NCBI GenBank assembly: GCA_035569495.1
Contig: DATMMX010000038.1
Location: 216,079 to 280,078, forward strand
DNA length: 64,000 bases
From: DASRDZ01 sp035569495
GTDB taxonomy: Bacteria > Chloroflexota > Dormibacteria > Aeolococcales > Aeolococcaceae
Direction of reading: 5' to 3'
Shown: positions 8,541-17,228 of the stretch, one piece after another
Layout: the number at the start of each line of letters is the position of its first letter
Position numbering within the stretch: the stretch's first letter is position 1
Notes under the pieces: generated by a model
Seen by the model: only the letters and a program-made list of their open reading frames with translations
Databases searched by the model: none
What the model was told of the DNA's origin: nothing
Position numbers and translations under genes: made by a program

Positions 8541-10115
8541 CTAGAAGAAGCCGAGCGGCTTGGTGCTGTAGCTGACCAGCAGGTTCTTGGTCTGCGAGTA
8601 GTGCTCCAGCATCATGCGATGGTTCTCGCGGCCCACCCCGGAGATCTTGTAGCCGCCGAACGCCGCCCCGGCCGGGTAGAGGTGGTAGCAGTTGGTCCAG
8701 ACGCGGCCCGCCTTGATGGCGCGGCCCATGCGGAAGGCACGGTTGCCGTCGCGCGTCCACACCCCGGCACCCAGCCCGTACAGGGTGTCATTGGCAATGG
8801 CCAGGGCCTCGGCCTCGTCCTTGAAGGTGGTCACCGCCAGCACGGGTCCGAAGATCTCCTCCTGGAAGACGCGCATGCTGTTGTGTCCCCTCAGGACGGT
8901 CGGCTCGAAGTAGTAGCCGCCGGACAGCTCGCCGTTCACCGCGGCGCGCCCGCCGCCGATCAGGCACTCGGCACCCTCCTGCCGCCCGATCTCGACGTAG
9001 GCGGTGATCTTCTCCAGCTGCTGCGGCGACACCTGTGCGCCGACCATCGTCTCGGTGTCGAGCGGGTTGCCCTGCTTGATGGCACGGATTCGCGCCAGGC
9101 AGCGCTCCATGAACCGCTCGTAGATCGACTCCTGGATCAGCGCCCGCGACGGGCAGGTGCAGACCTCGCCCTTGTTGAACGCGTAGAGCACCAGTCCCTC
9201 GATGGCCTTGTCGAGGAAGTCGTCGTCCTCGGCCATGACGTCGGCGAAGAAGATGTTCGGCGACTTGCCGCCCAGCTCCAGGGAGACGGGGATGAGGTTC
9301 TGGGCCGCGTACTGCATGATCAGCCGGCCGGTCACGGTCTCGCCCGTGAACGCCACCTTGGCGATGCGCTTGTTCGACGCCAGCGCCTTGCCGATCTCCG
9401 CGCCGGGACCGTTGACGATGTTGATCACGCCCGGCGGCACGATGCCCTCGATCACCTCGGCGAACTTGAGGATCGACCACGGTGTCGGCGAGGCCGGCTT
9501 GAGCACCACGCAGTTGCCCGCGGCCAGCGCGGGCGCCAGCTTCCACGCGGCCATCAGCAGCGGGAAGTTGAAGGGGATGATCTGTGCCACCACGCCGAGC
9601 GGCTCGTGGAAGTGGTACGCGACCGTCTCCTTGTCGATCTCGGTCACCGATCCTTCGAGGGACCGGGTCGCGCCGGCGAAGTAGCGGAAATGGTCGGCGG
9701 CGAGGGGGATGTCGGCGGCCAGCGTCTCGCGCACCGGCTTGCCGTTCTCCCAGCTCTCCGCCACCGCCAGCATCTCCAGGTTGGCGTCGATGGCGTCGGC
9801 GATCTTGTTGAGGACGGCGGCACGCTCGGCGAGCGACGCCTCACCCCACGCGTCCTTGGCGGCATGGGCCGCGTCGAGGGCTCGCTCCACATCCTCGGGA
9901 GTCGAGCGGGCCACCTCGCAGAAGGGCTGGCCATCGACGGGACTGCGGTTGACCGAGTACTGGCCCGAGGCCGGCGGAATCCATGCGCCGCCGATGAAGT
10001 TGTCGTACCGGGGCTTGACGTCGACGATGCTTCCCGGTCTGCCCGGCGCAGTGTAGATGCGGCCGAACTGCGTCACCGTGAAGCCTCGTTCTGTGGGTTG
10101 CAGGACTTGAGCCAT
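8541..10115 (-). CDS. NAD-dependent aldehyde dehydrogenase (ExaC/AldB type)
   Basis: The protein has 524 aa starting at ATG 10115, behind GAGGAG at ~10124-10129. It belongs to the ALDH superfamily: the N-terminal FIGGAWIPPASGQYSVNRSP, the NAD-binding FNFPLLMAAWKLAPALAAGN, the catalytic Glu in SLELGGKSPNIFF, and the catalytic Cys in NKGEVCTCPSRALIQ. The C-terminal AAFGGYKISGVGRENHRMML is typical of acetaldehyde/ethanol-linked ALDHs that travel with a DUF779 gene, which is next downstream. It likely oxidises short-chain aldehydes to acids. An alcohol dehydrogenase at 25.1 kb could supply them. It is divergent from the PNPOx-like gene. Confidence 0.92.
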   Translation of the reverse strand: MAQVLQPTERGFTVTQFGRIYTAPGRPGSIVDVKPRYDNFIGGAWIPPASGQYSVNRSPVDGQPFCEVARSTPEDVERALDAAHAAKDAWGEASLAERAAVLNKIADAIDANLEMLAVAESWENGKPVRETLAADIPLAADHFRYFAGATRSLEGSVTEIDKETVAYHFHEPLGVVAQIIPFNFPLLMAAWKLAPALAAGNCVVLKPASPTPWSILKFAEVIEGIVPPGVINIVNGPGAEIGKALASNKRIAKVAFTGETVTGRLIMQYAAQNLIPVSLELGGKSPNIFFADVMAEDDDFLDKAIEGLVLYAFNKGEVCTCPSRALIQESIYERFMERCLARIRAIKQGNPLDTETMVGAQVSPQQLEKITAYVEIGRQEGAECLIGGGRAAVNGELSGGYYFEPTVLRGHNSMRVFQEEIFGPVLAVTTFKDEAEALAIANDTLYGLGAGVWTRDGNRAFRMGRAIKAGRVWTNCYHLYPAGAAFGGYKISGVGRENHRMMLEHYSQTKNLLVSYSTKPLGFF

Positions 10116-10137
10116 CGTGCGACTCCTCATGGCATGG

Positions 10138-10158
10138 ATGGACGTGCCTGGCGTCCAT
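10138..10158. repeat. Inverted repeat downstream of the ALDH start region
   Basis: ATGGACG and CGTCCAT are separated by seven bases (TGCCTGG), about 23 bases upstream of the aldehyde dehydrogenase start. It could be an operator or a 5' leader hairpin of the minus-strand transcript. No regulator is tied to it. Confidence 0.35.
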
Positions 10159-10219
10159 GCTCCGCGCGGGCAGAGGGCTCAGATAGAGCCGTTGGTCCAC
10201 CCAGCGACACCGCGACTCA

Positions 10220-10233
10220 GGGCCGAAAGGCCG
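10220..10233. promoter_or_regulatory. Weak DosR-box-like palindrome upstream of the PNPOx-like gene
   Basis: GGGCCGAAAGGCCG matches the pattern GGGNC-N4-GNCCC with one mismatch. It lies 63 bases before the GTG start at 10296, in the divergent promoter with the aldehyde dehydrogenase. The flank TCAGGGCCGAA recurs at 25023-25033 before the alcohol dehydrogenase, at nearly the same distance from its start. In such GC-rich DNA a one-mismatch hit can arise by chance. Confidence 0.3.
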
Positions 10234-10295
10234 TGGGCCGGGTGCGGCCGGTCCCGTACGATCGAGGCAGGCGGCTCACATCAGGAGCAAGTGAC

Positions 10296-10715
10296 GTGCA
10301 GGACCATCCGCAAACACGCGTCGAAGCTATGTCGCGCGAGGAGGCGAGCAGTCTCCTGCAGCGCGGCGCATTCCTCGGGCGCGTCGGCTTCGTCCACGAC
10401 GCCCTGCCGCACATCGTCCCCGTGAACTACCTTGCCGAGACGCCCGATTCGATCATCTTCTGCTCGGCGGAGGGCACCAAGCTGAGCGCGCTCAGCGGTG
10501 GTGCGCCAGCGGTGTTCGAGATCGACGAGCAGCGTCCCCTCTATCACGCAGGCTGGAGCGTCATCGTCCGCGGTAGGGCCGAGGAGATCACCGACCCCAC
10601 GGAGCTCGACCGGCTGCGCCGCGGCCCGCTGCACTCGTGGGCTGTGCCTGGGAGTGGCCGCTGGATCCGCATCCGTGTCGACGAGATCTCAGGGCGCCGC
10701 ATCCCCGAATCCTGA
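10296..10715 (+). CDS. Pyridoxamine 5'-phosphate oxidase-like flavin-binding protein
   Basis: The protein has 139 aa starting at GTG 10296, with AGGAG at 10283-10287. It has a split-barrel PNPOx-like fold of the short NimA/Pyridox_ox_2 kind: EEASSLLQRGAFLGRVGFVH, HIVPVNYLAETPDSIIFCSA, then GAPAVFEIDEQRPLYHAGWS VIVRGRAEEI. Such proteins bind FMN or F420 and reduce or sequester small molecules. They are common in DosR-type regulons of actinobacteria (family knowledge). It is transcribed divergently from the aldehyde dehydrogenase and converges on the DevR-like regulator. The substrate is unknown. Confidence 0.8.
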   Translation: MQDHPQTRVEAMSREEASSLLQRGAFLGRVGFVHDALPHIVPVNYLAETPDSIIFCSAEGTKLSALSGGAPAVFEIDEQRPLYHAGWSVIVRGRAEEITDPTELDRLRRGPLHSWAVPGSGRWIRIRVDEISGRRIPES

Positions 10716-10730
10716 GCCCGGGACGTAAGG

Positions 10731-10757
10731 CAGCCGCGTGTAGAGCGCTGGCGGCTG
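10731..10757. terminator. Possible hairpin between convergent genes
   Basis: CAGCCGC at 10731-10737 pairs with GCGGCTG at 10751-10757 across a 13-base loop, in the short gap between the PNPOx-like gene (plus) and the response regulator (minus). There is no T-tract, so this is only a candidate bidirectional terminator. Confidence 0.3.
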
Positions 10758-10779
10758 GTGAGCGGTCTGCCCTCAGCCC

Positions 10780-11460
10780 TCAGCCCGCGGTCGAGCCGTC
10801 GCCAGCGTGTTCCGTGCGCTGCCGGACGACGTACACCGCGGCCTCGGTGCGGCGCGACAGGCCAAGTTTGGCGAGAACGCTCGACACGTAGTTCTTGACC
10901 GTCTTCTCGGCGAGGTTGACACGCTCCCCGATCTGTCGATTCGTCAGTCCCTCGGCGACCAGTTCGAGGATCCGCCGTTCCTGCGGGGTCAGATGCTCAG
11001 GACCGGCGATCTCGATGGGCTCCTCACCCCGGATGCGCGCCAGCACCCGCTCGGTGATCGCGCTGTCGAGGAGAGATTCGCCGCGGGCCACCTTGCGGAT
11101 GGCGTCGAGCAGCTCGGGGCCGTGGATCTGCTTGAGGACGTAGCCGGCCGCGCCGGCCATGATCGAGGTGAACAGCGCCTGGTCGTCGGCGAAGGAGGTC
11201 AGCATCAGCACCCGGGTTTCCGGGTGGGCCGAGCGGATGTCGCGGCAGGCCTCGATCCCCGACCGGCCCGGCATGCGCACGTCCATGACCACCACATCCG
11301 GGCGCGCCCTCTCCGCCTGTTCCACCGCCTCGTCCGCCGTGGCCGCCTCGCCGACGACCTCCATCGAATCGTCGGTCTGGAGCAGGGCGCGCAGGCCGCC
11401 ACGCACCAGCTCGTGGTCGTCGCAGAGGAGAACGCGCGTTCCCGACGAAGAGGTGTCCAT
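10780..11460 (-). CDS. devR: NarL/LuxR-family response regulator, DevR/DosR-like
   Basis: The protein has 226 aa. The receiver domain (residues ~8-125) has the acidic pair DDHE, the phospho-acceptor in VVVMDVRMPGRSGIE, Thr in LMLTSFADD, and Lys in GYVLKQI. The DNA-binding domain (residues ~155-215) reads LTPQERRILELVAEGLTNRQ IGERVNLAEKTVKNYVSSVL and AKLGLSRRTEAAVYVV. The TVKNYVSSVLAKLG-RRT-A recognition segment and the GYVLKQI-G-ELLDAIR linker closely resemble mycobacterial DevR (DosR). The DevS-like kinase lies 0.6 kb away. An inverted repeat GGACC-TTC-GGTCC lies 36 bases upstream of the start, consistent with autoregulation. No Shine-Dalgarno is obvious. Confidence 0.85.
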   Translation of the reverse strand: MDTSSSGTRVLLCDDHELVRGGLRALLQTDDSMEVVGEAATADEAVEQAERARPDVVVMDVRMPGRSGIEACRDIRSAHPETRVLMLTSFADDQALFTSIMAGAAGYVLKQIHGPELLDAIRKVARGESLLDSAITERVLARIRGEEPIEIAGPEHLTPQERRILELVAEGLTNRQIGERVNLAEKTVKNYVSSVLAKLGLSRRTEAAVYVVRQRTEHAGDGSTAG

Positions 11461-11495
11461 GGCCGGAGTGTAAGGCCCGGCGACTCAACCGACCA

Positions 11496-11510
11496 GGGAC
11501 CTTCGGTCCG
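11496..11510. promoter_or_regulatory. Inverted repeat in the devR promoter (imperfect DosR-like box)
   Basis: GGGACCTTCGGTCCG contains GGACC and GGTCC arms separated by three bases, one base longer than a standard DosR box. It lies between the divergent devR-like gene (36 bases upstream of its start) and the SRPBCC gene (60 bases upstream), so it could serve both. Confidence 0.4.
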
Positions 11511-11569
11511 AGCATCGAGGTGCCCAAGGTCTCTAGTCGCACCGCGGACGCCGGAGAAGGCTTGAGGAC

Positions 11570-12064
11570 GTGGCATACGTCCAAGACTTCCTCGACATCG
11601 GAGTGGGGTTCGACGCGGCCGTCGCCGAGCTGCTCGACGCGGACCACGGCTGGCTGGAGCTCCTCGCGGAGGAGGGCCTCCAGCGCGGGCACGATCTGCG
11701 GCTGCGCCTGGCGCCGAAGGACGGAGCGATCCCCCTGCCCAGCAAGCGGGTGCGCGTCGACCTGGAGCGACCGTACCGGCGCAGCGAGGACTGGGTGCTC
11801 CCGTTTCACTGGATGGCGACGGCGATCCCGGCGCTCTTCCCGGCCATGGAGGCGGAGCTGGCCGTGGCGCCGTTGGGCGCCGGCGACGTCCGGCTGACCT
11901 TCAGCGGGCAGTACCGACCGCCACTCGGTGGCATCGGGGAGGCCATCGACACGGTGGTGCTGCACCGAGTCGTCGAGCACAGCGTTCGGACCTTCCTTCG
12001 CGCCCTCGGCGACGCCGTGCAGCGCGCCGCTGCCGGGAGTGCCGGTCCCGTCAGCTCCGCATGA
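11570..12064 (+). CDS. SRPBCC-superfamily protein of unknown function
   Basis: The protein has 164 aa starting at GTG 11570. The helix-grip pattern is visible: FDAAVAELLDADHGWLELLA, basic strands (RVRVDLERPYRRSEDWVLPF), FPAMEAELAVAPLGAGDVRL TFSGQYRPP and a long C-terminal helix (EAIDTVVLHRVVEHSVRTFL). This is the polyketide-cyclase/START fold that binds small hydrophobic ligands. It is divergent from the DevR-like gene, and its last 14 bases overlap the 3' end of the convergent DevS-like kinase. The tight placement between regulator and sensor hints at a role in the same response; this is inference. Confidence 0.6.
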   Translation: MAYVQDFLDIGVGFDAAVAELLDADHGWLELLAEEGLQRGHDLRLRLAPKDGAIPLPSKRVRVDLERPYRRSEDWVLPFHWMATAIPALFPAMEAELAVAPLGAGDVRLTFSGQYRPPLGGIGEAIDTVVLHRVVEHSVRTFLRALGDAVQRAAAGSAGPVSSA

Positions 12065-13232
12065 GTTGCGCTGTCGGGTCAGCCGGCTGGAAGGGCACGC
12101 GCCACTCGACGCGGGTCCCGCCGCCCTCGGCAGGCGCAACGCTTGCGCTCCCGCCCAGCTCGCTCGCGCGGGCTGCGATGTTGCGCAGGCCATTCCCCGA
12201 TGTGGGGTCGCCGCCGATGCCCCGGCCGTTGTCGACGACACGCAGCGCCAGGTCGGCGTTCGCCGTCAGGTGGATGTCGACGGAGCTGGCGCCGGCGTGG
12301 CGGGCGACGTTGGAGAGGATCTCGCGCAGCGTGGCGTGGAGATGCGCGATGAGCGCCGGCGGCAGCGCCGCATCCACCGGTCCCTCGAAGTGCACGCGTG
12401 GTTCGAACCCGAGGCTGCCACGGGCTTCGGCGGCGAGCGCCAGGATGAGCACGCGCACGCTGCGCTCCCCCAGCTCGTAGGCGTTGAGTGCGAAGATTGC
12501 GCCACGGATGTCCCGAACTGTGTCGTCCAGGTCGCTGACCGCTTGGTGCAGCCCGGTCGCAATATGGGCATCGTCGCGGGCACGGGATTCGAGGATCTGC
12601 AGCGCCAGGCCGGTCGCGAAGAGCCGTTGCAGCACGATGTCGTGGAGGTCTCGCGCGATGCGCTCACGCTCCTCGACGATGGCCAGCTCGTGGACGCGGG
12701 CCAGCAGTCGCGCGTTCTCGATGGCGACCGCGGCGGCGCTGGCCAGGGCAACGGCGAGATCCTCGTCCTCCTTGCTGAATTCGTCGGCGTGCCGCTTCTC
12801 GGTGAGGTAGAGGTTGCCGAAGACCGTGCCGCGGATGCGGATGGGCACGCCGAGAAACGAGTGCATCGGCGGGTGGTTGGGCGGGAAGCCCCAGGACTTC
12901 GCGTCGTCCTGCAGGTTGCGCAGGCGCAGCGGCTTGGGATCGGTGACGAGCAGCCCGAGGATGCCGCGGCCCTGCGGATACGGCCCGATCTTCTTGATGG
13001 TCTCCTCGTCGGCGCCGACGGTGATGAACTCGACCAGCCCGCGCTCCAGACCGCCCTCGCCCGGCCCGATGACACCGAGAGCGCCATAGCGGGCGTCGAC
13101 CAGCTCGCACGCGGCGGCGACGATGCGGCGCAGGACGTTGGGGAGGCTCAGGTCCGACGAGATGGCCATGACCGCGTCGAGAAGACGCTGGACTGCGCCG
13201 TCTGTCGAGGCGGGCCGGGCTGCCTCGCTCAT
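12051..13232 (-). CDS. devS: GAF-domain sensor histidine kinase, DevS/DosT-like
   Basis: The protein has 393 aa starting at ATG 13232. A single GAF domain (residues ~15-175) contains IGPYPQGRGILGLLVTDPKP and GFPPNHPPMHSFLGVPIRIR. This matches the haem-binding GAF-A of mycobacterial DevS/DosT, including the His-rich HPPMHSFLGVPI segment where the family's haem ligand lies. A HisKA_3 dimerisation motif follows (ERERIARDLHDIVLQRLFAT; His in DLHD). The HATPase N-box (REILSNVARHAGASSVDIHL) and G-box (VDNGRGI, GNGLRNI) come next. DevS normally has two GAF domains; this protein has one. It follows the USP gene by 40 bases on the same strand, so the two are probably co-transcribed. Likely ligands are O2, NO or CO (by homology). 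Confidence 0.85.
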   Translation of the reverse strand: MSEAARPASTDGAVQRLLDAVMAISSDLSLPNVLRRIVAAACELVDARYGALGVIGPGEGGLERGLVEFITVGADEETIKKIGPYPQGRGILGLLVTDPKPLRLRNLQDDAKSWGFPPNHPPMHSFLGVPIRIRGTVFGNLYLTEKRHADEFSKEDEDLAVALASAAAVAIENARLLARVHELAIVEERERIARDLHDIVLQRLFATGLALQILESRARDDAHIATGLHQAVSDLDDTVRDIRGAIFALNAYELGERSVRVLILALAAEARGSLGFEPRVHFEGPVDAALPPALIAHLHATLREILSNVARHAGASSVDIHLTANADLALRVVDNGRGIGGDPTSGNGLRNIAARASELGGSASVAPAEGGGTRVEWRVPFQPADPTAQLMRS

Positions 13233-13272
13233 ACGCGGCAAAGGTATCGCATGCCTGCCGCCGTGACGAGCC

Positions 13273-14190
13273 TCAGCCAGTCACCCGCCGCCGGGGCGGC
13301 ACCACCAGCACCGAGGCGACGCCCTCATGGACCACGCTCAGGGCCACGCTGCCCAGCACCAGGCGGTGGGCGCGGCCGCGGCCGTGAGTGCCCATGGCGA
13401 CCAGCACAGGACCAGGCACGCTGTCCACCGCGCTCTTGATCGCCGTCACCGGTGCCGCCAGCTCGAGCCGGGCTCGCACCGAACCGGCGCCGGTGCGGGC
13501 CGTCAGGCGCTCGGCCTGCCGCCACAGGCGCGCGGTTTCCTCGGCGATGGTCCGGCGGTAGGTGTCTCCGTCGACGTCGACGAGTCCCTCGGCATCGCGT
13601 GCCACGGCGTGCAGCAGTTCGACCCCGGCACCCGTGGCGGCAGCCACCGCGGCGCCGAGCACGGCGGCCCGGTCGGCGTCTCCAGAGCCGTCGACGGCAG
13701 CGACCACGGTCTGTGGCGGCCAGCAGGCGGCGTCCCCGTGGACGAGCAGGAGCGGGCGGGTGCTGCGGTGCAGCAGCGGCTCGGACACACTGCCGAGGAA
13801 GAGACGGCCCAGCGCGCCGAGGCCGCGCCGGCCGGCGACGATGAGCTCGGCGTCGACCTCCTCGGCGAGCGCGAGGACCGCGTCCGGCACGTCGGCGCTG
13901 TCGAGGAGGTGCTCCTCGACCGCGCAGCCCGCGCGACGCCCCTCGGTGCCGGCTGCGCCGAGGACCTCGATGGCGGCGATGCGCAGCTCTTCCAGGATCG
14001 GAGGGCTCATCACTGCGGTGGCACCCGCGCCGGTGCCGTACGTCGCGACCATGCGCGGGATGGGCGACCAGGCATGGACCACGTGGAGCTGCGCGCCCCA
14101 CGCGGCGGCCAGCTTGGCTGCCGCGGTGGTGGCGACCGCCGCCTTCTCCGATCCGTCGGTGGCGACCACGATGCTGCGATGCGCCGTCAT
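13273..14190 (-). CDS. Universal stress protein, two tandem UspA domains
   Basis: The protein has 305 aa with two UspA domains (~1-150 and ~155-300). Each ends with the ATP-binding motif G-x2-G-x9-G-S: GRRGLGALGRLFLGSVSE and GTHGRGRAHRLVLGSVAL. The N-termini of the domains have the acidic VVATDGSEKA and VVAAVDGSGDAD. Tandem, ATP-binding USPs of this kind (Rv2623/Rv2005c type) are hallmark DosR-regulon products that slow growth in hypoxia. It is upstream of and likely co-transcribed with the DevS-like kinase. Confidence 0.9.
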   Translation of the reverse strand: MTAHRSIVVATDGSEKAAVATTAAAKLAAAWGAQLHVVHAWSPIPRMVATYGTGAGATAVMSPPILEELRIAAIEVLGAAGTEGRRAGCAVEEHLLDSADVPDAVLALAEEVDAELIVAGRRGLGALGRLFLGSVSEPLLHRSTRPLLLVHGDAACWPPQTVVAAVDGSGDADRAAVLGAAVAAATGAGVELLHAVARDAEGLVDVDGDTYRRTIAEETARLWRQAERLTARTGAGSVRARLELAAPVTAIKSAVDSVPGPVLVAMGTHGRGRAHRLVLGSVALSVVHEGVASVLVVPPRRRVTG

Positions 14191-14283
14191 GTCGGTGTCC
14201 TCGTTGGGGAGCCGCCCGACGCGATGCGCTCGTTGCTCTCATGTGGTGCTCGCACGTGGCGCCGGGGCGGCCCCCGTTTCACA

Positions 14284-14311
14284 CCACCATCGTGGCGCGG
14301 CGAGATGGTGG
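14284..14311. terminator. Hairpin downstream of the GNAT/acyl-CoA synthetase gene
   Basis: CCACCATC at 14284-14291 pairs with GATGGTGG at 14304-14311 across a 12-base loop. It sits between the 3' end of the minus-strand GNAT fusion gene and the start of the USP gene. There is no T-tract; it is a candidate terminator. Confidence 0.35.
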
Positions 14312-14317
14312 CAGCCA

Positions 14318-14331
14318 GGGGCGAGGGTCGC
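14318..14331. promoter_or_regulatory. Weak DosR-box-like site upstream of the USP gene
   Basis: GGGGCGAGGGTCGC matches GGGNC-N4-GNCCC with one mismatch. It lies 128 bases before the USP start. A similar distance is seen for the better boxes before the genes at 17855 and 33447. On its own the hit is not significant in GC-rich DNA. Confidence 0.2.
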
Positions 14332-14358
14332 GATCTGCGGGCCTTCTGTCCGTCTCGC

Positions 14359-17079
14359 TCAGGACGAACGGCCTGCCGGACGCAGGCGCCGCACGGCCAG
14401 CCAGGGACGCTCCTGCCAGGGCATCAGCCGCACCTTGGCGTCGACGACCACGGCGCCAGAGGGCGAGGCGATCACCGGGTTGAGGTCCATCTCGGCGACC
14501 TGAGGGATGTCGGCGGCGAGCATTGCAACGCGCAGCAAGGTGGTCTCGACGGCGCCGACGTCCGCCGCCGGCATGCCGCGATGGCCGAACAGCAGCGGTG
14601 CACCGCGGATCGAGCGCACCAGCTCGTGGGCGTCGATGTCGGTGAGCGGGAGGATGCGGAAGCTGCGGTCGCCGAAGACCTCGACGCTGGTGCCGCCACT
14701 GCCGAACATGATCAGCGGGCCGAACAGCGGGTCCTGCACCACGCCCATGATCAGCTCGACCCCACCGGACACCATGTGCTGCACGATGGCGCCGTGCATC
14801 GCGTCGCCGAGGCGTTCCGCCATGGTGGCGTACGCGCGACGCACCTCAGCGCCGGTGCGCAGACCCAGCTGCACGCCACCGACGTCGGTCTTGTGCACCA
14901 CGCTGCCTGCGCCGACCTTGAGCGCCACCGGCATGCCGACGTCCTGCGCCGCGTGCGTCGCCGCTGCTGCCGACTCGACTCGGCGCGACGGCGCGGTACC
15001 GATCCCGTAGGCGCTCAGCAGCGCCTCGGCGGCGTCGGCCTCCATCCAGCAGCCATCGGGATGTCCATCGAGGGCTGCGGCGACGAGGGCTCGCGCGCGA
15101 TCGGCGTCGATGCCGGCGAGCGACGGCTCGGTACCGATCGGTCGGTCGCGCCAGCGCGCATACCGCGTCACCGCGGCAAGCGCGGCGGCGGCCGGCTCGA
15201 CGAAGGCGAACGCCGGCACGGTGCGGCCCTGCGCTTGCGCGGCCGGGATGTCATGCATGGCCAGGAACGTGGCCAGGACAGGGATGTCCGCGTTCGCCGA
15301 CGCGGCGGCGATGGCCTCCGCGACGGCCTTGGGATCGACGGTGCGGACCGGCGCATGGATGGCGATCACCGCGTCCACCTCGCCGCTGGCGGCGATCGCG
15401 GTCAGTGCCGTGCGGTAGGAGTCGGCGCTCGCACCGGCGCCGAGGTCGACCGGATTGCCCGCCGCAGCGACCAGCGGTGCCGCGCCGCGCAGCGTTTCTG
15501 CCAGCTTTGCGGTGAACTCCGGTATCGCCAGCGCTGCGGCGTCCAGTGCGTCGGCCGCGAGGATACCCGCGCCGCCGGCGTTGCCCACCACGGCGACGCG
15601 CTGCCCGCGCGGTAGCGGCTGCGTGGCCAGCAGTGTGCCCACCTCGAAGAGCTGGCGCAGGTCGTCGACGCGGATCACGCCCGCCTGCCGGAACAGCGCG
15701 TCGACGGCGGTGTCGGGCGTCGCCAGCGAGGCGGTGTGCGACGCCGCCGCGCGCCCGCCGGCGGCGCTGCGTCCCGACTTGACGGCCACGATCGGCTTGT
15801 GCCGCGCCACCCGGGGGGCGATGCGGGCGAAGTCGCGCGGGTTGCCGAAGGACTCGAGGTAGAGGAGGATGACGTCGGTGTCGGGATCCTGGTCCCAATA
15901 GCGGATCAGGTCGTTGCTGCTGACGTCGACCTTGTTGCCCATGCTCACGAAGCTGGACACACCGATGCCCGCACCGCGCGACCACTCCAGCATCGCGATG
16001 CCCAGCGCGCCCGACTGCGAGGCGAAGGCCACGTGTCCCGCTTCCGGCGGGCTGTCCATGAAGGTGGCGTTGAGCCGCACCGCGGATGCGGTGTTGATGA
16101 TGCCGATGCAGTTGGGACCGACGACGCGCATGCCGCCGCGATGCGCGTGCTCGACGACCGCGGCTTCGATCGCGGCGCCGTCCGCGCCCATCTCGCCGAA
16201 TCCCGAGGTGACGATGACCAGGTCGTGCACGCCCTTGGCGGCGCACTCGTCGACCACCTGCAGCACGTCGCGCGCGGGCACGGCGAGGACGGCGAGGTCG
16301 ACCTCACCGTCGATCTGCGCCACCGACGGGAACGCCACCATGCCCGCAACCACGGGCGCCCGCGGGTTGACGGGATAGACCGGACCCTGGAACCCGCCGG
16401 CGACCACGTTGTCGAGGATGGCGCGGCCGATGCCGCCGTCTCTCCCGGCGCCGACCACCGCCACCGAGCGCGGTCGCAGCAGCCGCCGGATGGAACGCAC
16501 CGCGGCGGTCCAGCCGTGCTCCTCGACGGCGGCCAGCGACTCCGCCGTCTGCGTGATCTCCATCGTGACGTGGACCACACCATGCTCGCTCTGGCGCACG
16601 TCGCGGAAGCCGGCGGCATGGAACACGTCGAGCATGCGCCGGTTGTGGGTCAGCGTCTCGGCGACGAAGCGCGTGATCCTCTGGCTGCGCGCGTAGGTGG
16701 CGAGGAGTTCGAGGAGCAGGGTGCCGAGACCGCGTCCCTGGTGCGCGTCGGCGACGACGAACGCCACCTCGGCGCTGGCGGCGTCGACCAGCCGCTCGTA
16801 CCGGGCGACGGCCACGATGCTGTCCTGCAGGACGCCGACGAAGGCCATCCGGTCGCGGTAGTCGACGTGGGTGAATCGCTGCACGTTCTGGTCGGTGAGG
16901 TGCGGCCGCGGGGTGAAGAACCGGAAGTAGACCGTCTCCGCGGAGAGGTGGGAGTGGAAGTCGATCAGCGCGGCTCCGTCGGCGGCGCGAATCGGTCGCA
17001 GGTGCACCGTGCCGCCGTCGGCGAGGACGGCGTCCATCTCCCACTCCCCCGGGTAGCGCGCCGTCTCGATGCTGATCAT
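14359..17079 (-). CDS. GNAT acetyltransferase fused to ADP-forming acyl-CoA synthetase-like domains
   Basis: The protein has 906 aa. Residues ~15-180 are a GNAT domain (LRPIRAADGAALIDFHSHLS, then AFVVADAHQGRGLGTLLLEL with the acetyl-CoA Q-x-x-G-x-G/A loop). Residues ~190-480 are the CoA-binding and ligase-CoA domains (RSVAVVGAGRDGGIGRAILD, VVGPNCIGIIN, FASQSGALG and AAASHTASLATPD, with the likely phospho-His in ASHTASL). From ~650 there is an ATP-grasp domain (VALKVGAGSVVHKTDVGGVQ, LIMFGSGGTSVEVFGDRSFR, EMDLNPVIA). This is the Pat/patZ-like architecture that acetylates acyl-CoA synthetases and other lysines. An acyl-CoA ligase gene lies 1 kb upstream, a plausible target. Confidence 0.9.
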   Translation of the reverse strand: MISIETARYPGEWEMDAVLADGGTVHLRPIRAADGAALIDFHSHLSAETVYFRFFTPRPHLTDQNVQRFTHVDYRDRMAFVGVLQDSIVAVARYERLVDAASAEVAFVVADAHQGRGLGTLLLELLATYARSQRITRFVAETLTHNRRMLDVFHAAGFRDVRQSEHGVVHVTMEITQTAESLAAVEEHGWTAAVRSIRRLLRPRSVAVVGAGRDGGIGRAILDNVVAGGFQGPVYPVNPRAPVVAGMVAFPSVAQIDGEVDLAVLAVPARDVLQVVDECAAKGVHDLVIVTSGFGEMGADGAAIEAAVVEHAHRGGMRVVGPNCIGIINTASAVRLNATFMDSPPEAGHVAFASQSGALGIAMLEWSRGAGIGVSSFVSMGNKVDVSSNDLIRYWDQDPDTDVILLYLESFGNPRDFARIAPRVARHKPIVAVKSGRSAAGGRAAASHTASLATPDTAVDALFRQAGVIRVDDLRQLFEVGTLLATQPLPRGQRVAVVGNAGGAGILAADALDAAALAIPEFTAKLAETLRGAAPLVAAAGNPVDLGAGASADSYRTALTAIAASGEVDAVIAIHAPVRTVDPKAVAEAIAAASANADIPVLATFLAMHDIPAAQAQGRTVPAFAFVEPAAAALAAVTRYARWRDRPIGTEPSLAGIDADRARALVAAALDGHPDGCWMEADAAEALLSAYGIGTAPSRRVESAAAATHAAQDVGMPVALKVGAGSVVHKTDVGGVQLGLRTGAEVRRAYATMAERLGDAMHGAIVQHMVSGGVELIMGVVQDPLFGPLIMFGSGGTSVEVFGDRSFRILPLTDIDAHELVRSIRGAPLLFGHRGMPAADVGAVETTLLRVAMLAADIPQVAEMDLNPVIASPSGAVVVDAKVRLMPWQERPWLAVRRLRPAGRSS

Positions 17080-17135
17080 GTCCGAGACCTCATGGTAGGC
17101 GGCGCCCGGCGGCCCGGCCGGCTCCGGGCATGAGA

Positions 17136-17165
17136 CGGCCCGCCTGCCGGGTGGCAGACGGGCCG
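17136..17165. terminator. Strong GC hairpin between two minus-strand genes
   Basis: CGGCCCG-C-CTGCC pairs with GGCAG-A-CGGGCCG around a GGGT loop: 12 base pairs and one C/A mismatch. It lies in the gap after the membrane protein gene (stop at 17229) and before the GNAT fusion start, where a terminator of the former would be expected. There is no T-tract. Confidence 0.5.
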
Positions 17166-17228
17166 CGGTCTCCGTGCCTCTTGGCGGAGGACCTCGCGGG
17201 CTCCCGCGTCACCTGACGCCGGGAGGGA

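Noticed and set aside
8601..10715. A 704-codon plus-strand frame opposite the aldehyde dehydrogenase
   Set aside because: It is the antisense of a clear ALDH; only its last ~139 codons, from GTG 10296, are a real gene (PNPOx-like).
13327..15615. A 762-codon plus-strand frame opposite the USP and GNAT fusion genes
   Set aside because: It is Arg/His/Gly-rich, has no family motif, and mirrors two well-supported genes; it is a GC-skew shadow.
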